Source: Haliclona indistincta
Taxonomy: Eukaryota > Porifera > Demospongiae > Haplosclerida > Chalinidae
Assembly (NCBI GenBank): GCA_964017065.1
Contig: OZ024792.1
Coordinates: 5,451,754 to 5,515,753 of the forward strand
DNA: 64,000 bases
Direction: 5' to 3'
Below the pieces are notes generated by a model. It saw nothing but the letters and a program-made list of their open reading frames with translations, was not told the DNA's origin and ran no database searches. Shown one piece after another: positions 39,669 through 51,600 of the stretch. Positions within the stretch are counted from its first letter, which is position 1. Each line of letters starts with the position of its first letter. A program made the position numbers and the translations under genes.

Positions 39669-42600
39669 ATGTTGAAGACCAGGTCCAAAGCAGTGCTGTT
39701 ATTCATTTGTAAGCTCTATATGCGTAGAGATAATGCGGCAAAATTCGTGCATGGTGTCCTCACGTGTGTCCTAGCTTTTTTGATGCACTACAGCTTATAC
39801 ATGTTCTCCAACTATTTTTAGATTATATCATCTCTGTTGTGCACGGTAGCTGCACTCATGGAGCAGTACGACTGGTGAATGGTACTACTACCAACTGGGG
39901 GAGGGTGGAAGTGTGTGTAGGACAGACATGGGGAACAGTGTGTGGTGGTCATTACGGCTTCTACAGTAGTAATGCCAGAGTGGTGTGCCGTCAACTGGGA
40001 TACAATGTGGACAAGCCTAGGACTTGTATGTTACATTTATGACTAAGTTTAATATTCACTTTTGAATCTACAGATATATATTATAGGCACGGTGCTTACT
40101 ATGGACAAGGTAGTGGATCCACTTGGTTGGGTGATCTGGGTTGTAATGGTAATGAACAAAGACTATTGGATTGTACAGCTAGACCCATTGGTAGTTATTA
40201 TTGTGAACACACTGAAGATGCTGGAGTAGTGTGTTCAGGTACTTTTATTTATTCAAATGTGCAGCTTTATAGAACTCCACGTACTCCAGATACTTGTGTT
40301 GCTGGTAATGTTCGTCTCATTGGTGGACTGGTACCAATAGAGGGAACTGTACAGATGTGTGTGGGAGGGAGATGGAGAGAACTGTGCGATAGTGGTTGGG
40401 GCTATCAAGAGGCATTTGTTGTGTGCAGACAGCTAGGACTACCTGCTACTGGTGAGTGTGTGATAATAACACATTATATGTGATAACAAAATTCTCTATT
40501 ATCAAATTGCAGCTGCAGTAGGTGAGACTTATACAAAACATAAAGATTTTATTTGTAATAGTTATCACAGTTATTAGTAGTTCAAATTTTAGTCCAAGAT
40601 CTTTACAATCTCTGTACTCAAACTTCCGTTGCTACGGCAATGAATCCTCACTAATGAACTGTTTGTACTCCTCCTCATCATGCACATCAAGTTATCCTAG
40701 TGATGCTGCTGTGAGATGTGGTGGAGACATTGCAGGTATTAAAGTTGATTATTATTATTTCAACTTTTAGCTCACAACAGCTAGTTGTCTTCACAATGGT
40801 AGTATTCGTCTGGTTGGTCCCAGTGGTCCCAACACAGTTGAAGGGAGAGTGGAATACTGCAGTAATGGAGTGTGGGGGACTATTAATAACTTTTACTTTG
40901 ATACAAGAGATGGTGAAGTGGTGTGTAGACAACTTGGATACCAGAATCCACGTAAGTTTGATCTTTAAAAATCACACATGTCATTCTCATCATTAATTCA
41001 GGTGTGAAACTATTCAGAAGCAACAAGTTTGGGAGAGGAAATGGTCCAGTAAGTTTTACTGGCTTGTCCTGTACTGGAAATGAACTGTCAATAATAAACT
41101 GCTCTCACTCATCAAACTCTCACTTTAATTACTACTATTACTACTATTGTCACTCTTGCAACTATTTTCACGACGGAGACATTGGAATACGCTGTTTGCT
41201 AAAAGGTTAACTATTTTGTGTTCACACTACTATCTACAATAATGCAGGATTGGTTCAATTGAGTAACATATTCATTGAAAAATGATCACTTTGTGAAATT
41301 AATAATTGTCACAATTTGATATTGAAATGATAATCTTTCATTAATAATATTTTATAGGCTATACTGAAGTTTTTACATTCTATAGTATCGTCATCATGTA
41401 CTAATGGAGCAGTTCGACTGATGAATGGGTCCACATCAGATGAGGGAAGAGTTGAAGTGTGTGTTAATGGAGAGTGGGGGACAGTGTGTGATCGATACTG
41501 GGATCGAAGAGAAGCTGAAGTTGTTTGCAGACAATTAGGATACAATCCTTCATGTGAGTGATCATTGTGATACTAACATGCTATTATAATCTATTTTAGG
41601 GACTATATACTATCGCTCCTCAAAATTTGGTGATGGCTCACTACCTATTCTAGCTCAGTCATACAGTTGTACAGGAACTGAGAGTAATCTGACCAGCTGT
41701 AGTGGGACAACAGGATACTCAACCTGCTACTATGGTAGAGTGGCTGGTGTACGCTGCTTCAGTAGGTTACACTATCATGTTGTATCAATAATATTACTCT
41801 AGTATTGTAGGAAACACAGGTTGTGTGAATGGAACAGTTCGTCTGGTCAATGGAAGAAGAGCCAGTGAAGGATCTGTTCAGATATGTGTTAATGGAGTCT
41901 GGGGACATGTGTGTGGACATGGTTGGTCTTCCAATAATACAAGAGTTGTGTGTCGCCAACTGGGATACTCTACAACAGGTATAATAATTTTTTGAGTTGA
42001 TTCTTATTTATTTCTCAAATTAGTATATAGCAGAAGCAGAGGCTTGTTCAATGAAATCAAACCTCAACCAATAATATATGGCAGGATATCATGTTCCAGT
42101 ACTGCACAATCATTGTCAGTTTGTAGTAAAAATGAGTACTACTACACCACCTGTCCCATCACTTATACTGGTGGAGTACATTGTGAAGGTAATCTTCACT
42201 TTATTGGAATTTATGTTTCTGTTAATAGGGAGGCACGGTAGTGACTCCCGGCTATGTAGGGATGAACGAGAAAAGAAGATGGCGGCTACATACAATGTAT
42301 TAGCGTTCAAACGGTGATATTTCGCCTGGTGATGAATTGTATACGTCCAAAGACACTTAGATCTGCTCTCTGGCGTTGCCCCATCTTACAGTAGCAAGGA
42401 GATTGCTCGAAATTTTACTAAAGTGATGAACCTGGAAACGGTGAAAATCGACTTTCGTCATCTTCGTTTTCTTTCTTTCTTTCTTTAACTCGCCTAGCGC
42501 CTTTACGCGAGCAGTATCGAGACCAAAACACCCACAAACAGTCGTGAAATTCTCCTGGCATGTGCCTTTGCCCCATAGAAACACTCTGTGCGAAGTAACG

Positions 42601-45600
42601 TGACAGGCACGTGATTCTATGACGCAAACAGATCTTGGTACATGGTCGATCTGCCTAGTCATAGATTTACAAGAAATAAAAAGATTTCTAACGAAATCAA
42701 AAGGATGTAGGGATAAAGAAATCTGCTACTGGTCCACAATGTAAACCAACAAGGAGCAAGCATGGAATGGTTACACGATTGACTTGCTAACAGACCATAG
42801 ATCCCTACATCAGTGGCTGTACATAACATTTTGACTATACTATAATTATTTTGTCACAAGCTAACCAATGCATGTCAGGTGTCAGTCAATAGCAACTAGC
42901 AGAACTGCTGTAGTCAGCCACTGATGTAGGGATCTATGGTCTGTTAGCAAGTCAATCGTGTTACCATTCCATGCTTGCTCCTTGTTGGTTTACATTGTGG
43001 ACCAGTAGCAGATTTCTTTATCCCTACATCCTTTTGATTTCGTTAGAAATCTTTTTATTTCTTGTTTGTGTCCTTTTTTCTTTTACAGTGAGTTTCAAAT
43101 TTTGGTGCAGTTCGAATTCGGCAAGATAATGTATCTCTTTTTTGTTTCCATCATTGGTTTGCTTTTTTTGATAATTGCTTTTTAACTTGTAGCTCCTAAA
43201 TACTGAAACTAGCTCATGCGTTCATGCATGCTGCAGCCTGCATGCACAGCATACGAGCCCCGCCCACTCTGGTTTAGAATTTTCTGTATGGCTGTGATAC
43301 TATCTGGCAAGCAGCAGAACGGTGATACTACACGAGCTTACTCTGTGAGCTGTTCTTCGAAGACTCCAGACGCCAATATGCGCTCTCCATACGGCGATAC
43401 TCTACAAGTGTGTTTGGTCACGTGCGTATTACGTAATCACAATAATGGCGTCAAACACTTAGCTGACAACTGTTCGTGATCGTGAGCTCGTCAAATGTAT
43501 ATCGTCGTTTCGCAAAAACTAAGCTCAAAAGGCACATGCCAGGAGAATTTCACGACTGTTCGTGGGTGTTTTGGTCTTGACAATGCTCGTGTAAAGGCGC
43601 TAGGCGAGTGGAAGAAAGAAAGAAAGAAAACGAAGATGACGAACGTCGATTTTCACCGTTTCCAGGTTCGTCACTTTAGTAACACTTTCGAGCAATCTCC
43701 TTGCTACTGTAAGATGGGGCAACGCCAGATAGCAGATCTAAGTGTCTTTGGACGTATAAAATTCATCACCAGGCGAAATATCAGCGTTTGAACGCTAATA
43801 CATTGTATGTAGCCGCCATCTTCTTTTCTCGTTCATCCCTACATAGGGAGGCACTACCGTGCCTCCCTAATGAGACTACGTAACCGGGATTGGAAACGGT
43901 GCATGTGCGTTGAAACACTCCGCGTCCGTTGCTAGGGTGGACTTGCAATGTGGCTGTCAGCGGCGCAGCAACGGTCAAACGACAAACGCTTAAGCCAGGA
44001 AAACCCGAAGAATACTTTCTTGCTGCCCTTTGCACAATGTAATCTACAGTGTCCTGGCTATTACTTGAGCATAGCCTCGTACTCAGGCTCTCGGACGGGC
44101 TGCGTGGGTGGCTATTATACAGAGAGCCTGGTACGCATTGCATGCGCATGCGCGAAATTAACCATCTGATGGTTAATCCGTATTATTCATGGTATTTCTG
44201 ATACTGAACTACAGTTGTTTGCGAAGATCTTGCATAACGGAAGCGAAAGCGGAAGTATGACGTTGGCCAATCAAACGTACGTAGGCGTGACCAACTGAAG
44301 CTGTACACGTGACGAAAAGTGAATTTGATTGGCCAGTGTCACACTTCCGCTTTCGCTTCCGTTATGCAAGATCTTCGCAAACAACTGTAATGCTCCGGAC
44401 TATTCTAACTTCTTAATTATACTTATGCACCTATGTTGGTGTGTGTTCTCAATAATAATAATAATATACTACAGTAAACTACTGTTGATGTCCGTGCACT
44501 CTTGCTTATGTCAGGATACGCATTGTTAGTTAGGAAAAAAAAACACAGAAGCAGCGGTGTTTAGGCCGGCTAAGCATGCCACGATGAAACATTGTACTGT
44601 TACGAGCCATATCGAACGCCACGAGCGGCAAGTATTCTAGATTTTGGCCTGATTTCGACAAAGTGTTTTATGTCTAGACAGATCTCCAATTGCTCACAAT
44701 TTGGTCGTGTGTACCTGGACAAGCGGCCAAGTAGATGCAGCAGCTTGCCCGAGCGTGGTTGGATCCCAAACAATAGTTCCAGCGTTGTTCGCATTAATGC
44801 ATAAATTTATGGTTCCGGTTAGGTACAGGAGGAATGCCGCATACTTAATATTCATAATACAATTAACCACACCCACTCTTGAATGAATATTGGTTATCTT
44901 TCCCGCGCGACCCGCGAAATCTGATCTCTGGTAGGATCAAGTGAAAAGAACGGCACCTCGTTAATTTTATGCGCACTTAAGTGGGCGGGCAAACTAAATG
45001 CTAAACCCAAAACCCTAAAAAAATCGCCTAACTGCGCAAGGTCGGGAGGGTCTTCCTAACTAAAGATCGTCGGGAGGGTCTTCCTAACTAAGGATCGTCG
45101 GGAGGGCCGTGCTCTCGGCAGTGCTAACAGCGCAAACCACGGATCGACTTAACACGGGCCACGCCCACTTAAGTGCGCATAAAATTAACGAGGTGCCGTT
45201 CTTTTCACTTGATCCGAAGAGACTAATACTGACAACTCATGATGCTGCAAGCCTAATAGTACGAGCGAGCACGCCTAGTAGAACCTTGTTGATGTCAATA
45301 TCATACTCACAGAGGCTTCTAGTCCTTTACAACTTATCTGCGTGGTGTAGGAACCTTACTGTGCGTAGAATCTTGCTGCCGGTAAGTTAGAATACTTGTT
45401 CACGTCTGGATAGGTCAGTTTTAACCCGCCATCTGAAGCTTTAACGAACAGATCAGTGATACTTAGGGTATAGTACTGCTCTAGACAAATTTCATACCTC
45501 TGGCTTGCGCGCTGAAGCGTCCAGAGCAGAGACAAAACGCAGAATCGATCGAGATAGCTGCAAAACTGATGTGGGCGGAGTTAATGATACGAGCGTCAAG

Positions 45601-48600
45601 AGGGTTAAATATTTAATGGCGTCTTCAGTCCAAGACGGCCCAAAAACCATGTTTTTCAAGGATTACTCGCTTCTGGTAGTGTTTAATGCCTATCCAAGAA
45701 GTAAGTGCACTATTCCAGATATATACACGTACAATTGTGCAGGTTTGGTAGTGATTCGTTCACTCAGGACACTGGACAGTGCTAGGCTCGTTCAAAGAAG
45801 AAAGAAAGAAGAAGAAGAAAGAAGATGAACAATTCGCGTGGGCGGCGATTTTAGTTTACCACTTTAGAAACGTCTGTCAGCTTCGCCAAAGGTATTTCCA
45901 TGCTCAGAACAATCGTCTGATCAAGCCTAGATGTCTGGAATCTCGAGAAACGCTAAAACAGCGAATATCTGTGACGGCTCTGTGAGAGTCGCCATCTTGA
46001 TTTTCGTCGTCAAGCAAGCAGTCCCGGCGACTTTCATAGACTTCCGACAAGCGCTTACACTTCAGATTCACTTAGAGATAGTTAAAATGCAGCAGAAATG
46101 TATAACAATAGAGATATGTGCGAAAACTCATTTTCACACATGAGTAGCCGCCATCTTAGTTCGAGGTCATCCCTACATATCATTGCCGATCGGCAATGAT
46201 AATAATCCCGCGCTGTATTTACTCTCCATTGTAGCACTCTGCGTGGGCGTATCAAAGGCGCCGCCCGTTCTATATTTTCCATAATGTGAACGCCGTTCGC
46301 AATATGGAAAATATAGCACGGCCAGGGAAAATATAGCACGCCAGGAGGGTTAAAGATAGGGTGGGCGGAGACTGACCTTGGCTCGACCTCGAGAATAAGT
46401 CGCCCTGGCACAAAGATTCAGTGACAACGGCAAGCTGTCGTGCTACAAACCAGTAAAAGCACCGTCTGCTCGTGCAATACGGGAATTATTGCGTTCGGGG
46501 TGTCGGTCTCGACGCTGATACAGCACTCGGCTTCGCCTCGTGCTGTATCACCGTCTCGACCACACCCCTCGCGCAATATTGCACTGAGTCTCGTTAAGCG
46601 GAGACTTCCTAATTAATAGGGTTCTCCTCAGCACTCGCGTTATGCGAGTCATCATCGATACTATTTGCTATAAAGGCTTGTTTGTAGCAATAAGTTTAAC
46701 TTACAGCTAAACCCAAAACCCTAAAAACCTTCTCCTAACTGCGCAAAGTAGGGAGGGTCTTCCTAACTAACTAAGGATCGTCGGGAGGGTCTTCCTAACT
46801 AAGGATCGTCGGGAGAGTCTTCCTAACTAAGGATCGTCGGGAGGGTCTTCCTAACTAAGGATCGTCGGGAGAGTCTTTCTAACTAAGGATCGTCGGGAGG
46901 GTCGTCCTAAACCGGGCCTTAGGCCCTTAGTTAGACCCCGTTCACACTGCACGTTAGAACCGGGCCGAACCGAACCGGGCCACACTTTATGATCAAAGTT
47001 CCGACACAACCGAACCGTGCTGGAAGCGGCCCACCTATGGTTGGTGTGCCGCGATGGTATAGTTCAGTTCAGTTGTAGCTCAGTTCAGTTGCATTCACAC
47101 TGTCAGAGATTTGTAACCGGGCCGGCCCGGTTCGGTTCCGTTTAGTGCGTAGTGTTAACACGGTTTAAGCATAAGGATCGTCGGGAGAGTCGTCATAAAC
47201 AGGCCTCAACTAAGGATGGAGCTAAAACTTAACTTTTATAAATAAAAAAACACCAAAAAATGCATTCTGCGAGAATCGAATCCTGACCGCCTGCATCACA
47301 AACCACCATACTAAACCGCTGTGCCACCGAACCAACTGACCGGTTGGTGCTACAAACAAGCCTTTATAGTAATTCTGTACGCGCGCGCACAACGCGAGTG
47401 CTTAGGAGAACCCTATTAATTTTTTTTTATAGAAATAACACACACATTTAGCAAATCGTGCTAGTAGTGGTAGGTATAATTAATTAAGTTAACTAAATAA
47501 AGGTAAAATAAGTTTTTTAAATAACTTAAGGTCAGTACACAGTTTAGCTTCTGTAGGTAGGTTATTCCATAATTTAATAGAACGAAACATGAAAGAGTTG
47601 GCAGACTGATTAGGAAGTCTCCGCTTAACGAGACTCGATTGAGTTCATTACCCGAATTTCGGGTAATGTTATTCACGGTATTATTACGTCAACAGACGTA
47701 AATGCAATTGTCACGTGAACGCGCTACGACAAATGATGGCAGCGATCTGCAGGTACTGCGCTTCTACGACGATTTGCAGAAGCGGTTTGCAGCAGGCTCG
47801 TATCCCACAGCCTCCAAAGTGAACTAGGCACCCCGTGGTAATATCATAAAGACCAGCGACTTGCCATACCACGCCTGAGTCGAAGAAAGTCTCTCTTCCA
47901 CCGAGAACTGCACTAACAACGTCTTTCTGAAAAGGCGCAAGATTTGATAGCCCAGAGAGAGCGTGAAATGGCGTTATTGTACTGTAGTAAGTTGCTCGTC
48001 ACAGCGTGTCGATTGCATTTCTACACTATGCAAGAACGGCCGCCATGTTTATTCTGTGACAGAGGAAGTATGTTGACGTAATAATACCTTGAATAACATT
48101 ACCCGAAATTCGGGTAATGAAACTAATCATCTTGCGAGTTTGGCTAGACCCTCTCCCGCATCTGACCCGCCCCCTTTTTTCTTTTGCGGGAGAGGGCCAT
48201 AGCGCGCTAGACTAGCACTGGACGCGTACGCAAGATCGAGAAGCTGTTTTATGGCAGCCACAAGCTATCTGCAGCTACCAGAAATGATGTGTAAGCTTAA
48301 GAAGACGCTAGCAACTACTCAAAAAATTTAGTGGGATGCGTTTTAAACGCACTTTGGCTACTTACAGACTAGCAGGCAGCTATAGCTAGCTCATGGCATC
48401 CTTAACGCGGCTCCTCGACCTTGCGTACGCGTCCAGTGCACGCTCAAAGTGTTGAATTTACTGTACATTTTCATTGAGATCAAGCAATTTTTGCCTCCCG
48501 GAAGTAAATTACGTAATGTTTTTGACGTCACATGCAACTGCCCTATATGCTATACTATCTCTCTTAACTTTTTTTTCATAGTATACGCTATACTATGCGC

Positions 48601-51600
48601 TCACGTGAGCGCATAGTAACAATACATTTTTGGTGAGTGCACTCCGCGTTGCGCTTGACCCAAATGGCGCACCAATACATTTAGCGAGCAGAAAGTCGTG
48701 AACTTTGTGTACCTCTACTGCAAATACTAAAGTTCTGTTTTTAGTGTACGCTGTTGCTTTATAATTGTTATTCACGTTGATCAATGTGGTGTAGGCATGT
48801 TTTTCAGCGCCTAGGGCGATACTGCAGTGCAGAATTCGTACTTGTTAGTGACCTTTTTTGTGTACCTCTGGACGCAACATGACAAATATCCGAATAAATT
48901 CAATACCTTGGAGCTACTGTTCGATGATTCGAATATGGTTTAGGCTATAATCTGTATGCAGACAAAGCGTTATCTCTTTGCAAAACGCCTTTGATTCGGG
49001 CAGTTTTTGTATTAAGTAATACTGTAACCATGCAGAACCACACCGTATCCAAGGGCAAAATTCACTTCCGGCGCAACGCGGCCGAGTGTATACACTAGGG
49101 TCTCCAATGAAAAAATTGACAGTCACAGATTCAGCGGGCTTTCATCTCGGTGTGTAGAGTAGCTTGACCCGAACATAAAACGGACAAAGAGAGTAGCGCC
49201 AAGTCCTTCCTTTTTGCAGGAAAAAATAAAAACACTCGAAGTAACTGGGCGAGCTAGCCAATCGTAAGTAAATACTTTTTGTTCATACTGCATTCAGCGC
49301 CAAAGCTTAGTTTTGTTGGTAAGGATGCACAGGATCATGCTGTCAAGATTTCCAAGCTCTTCGACGTCGCGGCGATCTTTATGCGCTGTTTCCAGGCCAT
49401 ACATAGGGTCCGCAATGAAAAAATCGACTGTCACAGATTCAGCGGGATGGCGACTCAGTGTGTAGAGTTGCTTGGTACGGACATAATAGGGATATACAGA
49501 GAAGCGCCAAGTCTTTCCTTTTTGCAGGAAAACAATAAAACGCTAAAAATTAGGGGTGGAGCCTACGAAGTGCTTTATAAACTATTTTATTTTCGAGTTA
49601 CATTCGATGCACGCGATACAGTTTTGTTGTCAAGAATGCACAGCATCGTGCTGTCATGATTTCAACACTCTTCGAGGTCGCAACAGCTCCTCTGCATCGT
49701 TTTCAAGGCGTAATTTGCAAGTGGGCGGGGTTTCCGAGACGCCACAATAACAGTTCTTGGTCTCTAGCGCTCTTGTACATAGTCCAATAGCAACCCTCAT
49801 GCACTTTCTGTCCAAGTAGGGTAGCAATGTAATTGCACACCAGGTTTAATCAAGTTCATTTGCTTCCTTCCACCAAATCCAAAATTTTGAAGTATATCTT
49901 GGAATTGGTGGAAGGAAGCAAATGAACTTGATTAAACTTGGTGTGCAATTACATTGCTACCCTACTTGGACAGAAAGTGCATGAGGGTTGTCATTGGTCG
50001 ATGTACAAGAGCGCTAGAGACCAAGAACTATTATTGTGCCGTCTCGGAGACCCCGCCCACATCCAAATTACGCCTTGAAAACGATGCAGAGGAGCTGTTG
50101 CGACCTCGAAGAGTGTTGAAATCATGACAGCACGATGCTGTGCATTCTTGACAACAAATCTGTATCGCGTGCATCGAATGTAACTCGAATATAAAATACT
50201 TTATAAGCAATTCGTAGGCTCCACCCCTAATTTTTTAGCGTTATATTTTTCCTGCAAAAAGGAAAGACTTGGCGCTTCTATATCTATCCGTTCTATGTCC
50301 GTACCAAGTAACTCTACACACTGAGTCGCCATCCCGCTGAATCTATGACAGTCGATTTTTTCATTGCGGACCTACCATACATTGAAAGAGGGCGGGGCCA
50401 TAAGACGATCACGAAAATAGACTTACTAGATTTTGTTTAGTTAGGTATCAATACATCTGCACAGCGAGTTTTATGGAGTTCATTCACTTCCTTCCATCTG
50501 GCTCAAAAATTTTCTGTTTTATTTTTAGTTTTTGAGCCAGATGGAAGGAAGTGTATGAACTTAATAAAACTCACTGTGCAGATGTATTGACACCTAACTA
50601 AGCAAAATCTCCATTAGGGTTGGTACAGCATAATTTACAAAAGCGCTGGAGTCCCAAGTCTATTTTCGTGATCGTCTTGGGGCCCCACCCTCTTTCGATG
50701 TATGGCCTGGAAACAGCGCATAAAGATCGCCGCGACGTCGAAGAGCTTGGAAATCTTGACAGCATGATCCTGTGCATCCTTACCAACAAAACTAAGCTTT
50801 GGCGCTGAATGCAGTTTGAACAAAAAGTATTTACTTCGATTGGCTAGCTCGCCCAGTTATTTCGAGTGTTTTTATTTTTTTCCTGCAAAAAGGAAGGACT
50901 TGGCGCTTCTCTCTTTGTCCGTTTTACATGTATGTTCGGGTCAAACTACTCTACACACCGAGATGAAAGCCCGCTGTCAATTTTTTCATTGGAGACCCTA
51001 TATACACGGAAATGCCCAGCGTCCAATCCCAGTCCGTAGGCAATATAATATCTATGATCCAGGCTTCAGCATGCATGAATGCATGAGCTAGTTTCAGTAT
51101 TTAGGAGCTACAAGTTAAAAAGCAATTATCAAGAAAAGCAAACCAAACCAATGATGGAAACAAAAAAGAGATACATTATCTTGCCGAATTCGAACTGCGC
51201 CATAAATTTGAAACTCACTGTAAAAGAAAAAAGGACACAAACAAGAAAATAAAAAGATTTCTAACGAAATCAAAAGGATGTATGGATAAAGAAATCTGCT
51301 ACTGGTCCATAATCATGGGCGTAGGAACAGGGGGGGCCACAGGGGCCAGGGCCCCCCTTATTTTTGAGCTTACTATAGAGTTGTTCAGAAAGTACCCAGC
51401 AAGTCTGTTGCATTGCCAACGAGTCTCAGTTTAATACCTAGACCACTACACTATACACTGCCATGCCATCAGTGCAACTAATCTTTATGGCTGGATTATT
51501 CTTGGTAACCGTAGCACGTTTGCATGTCGAAGATAGCCATGAAATCGCTGAAATAACGCCCCTTATGAATATTAATTAGCAAAATTTTTCGGCTCGCTCC

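Larger units (their letters stand above)
46586..47640. mobile_element. nested inverted-repeat element with tandem repeats inside
   Basis: Outer arms 46586-46613 and 47612-47640 (GTCTCGTTAAGCGGAGACTT and complement). Inner arms 46614-46692 and 47347-47420 (AATAGGGTTCTCCT and complement, plus AAGGCTTGTTTGTAGCA and complement). A LINE remnant lies between the right arms, and a tRNA-like sequence lies inside. Confidence 0.75.
49090..51005. mobile_element. outer foldback enclosing two further foldbacks
   Basis: Left arm 49090-49400 and right arm about 50698-51005 are inverse complements (AGGGTCTCCAATGAAAAAAT / ATTTTTTCATTGGAGACCCT; GCAGGAAAAAATAAAAAC / TTTTTATTTTTTTCCTGC). The 1.3-kb loop holds two complete inverted-repeat elements. 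No transposase. Confidence 0.85.

Noticed and set aside
44999..45020. AACCCAAAACCCTAAAA-type sequence as interstitial telomere
   Set aside because: Only two or three imperfect units and not the TTAGGG repeat. It belongs to the repeat family shared with 46705-46735.
47261..47337. Functional tRNA gene
   Set aside because: A- and B-box-like motifs are present, but acceptor and anticodon stems do not pair convincingly and it is followed by a SINE-like tail.
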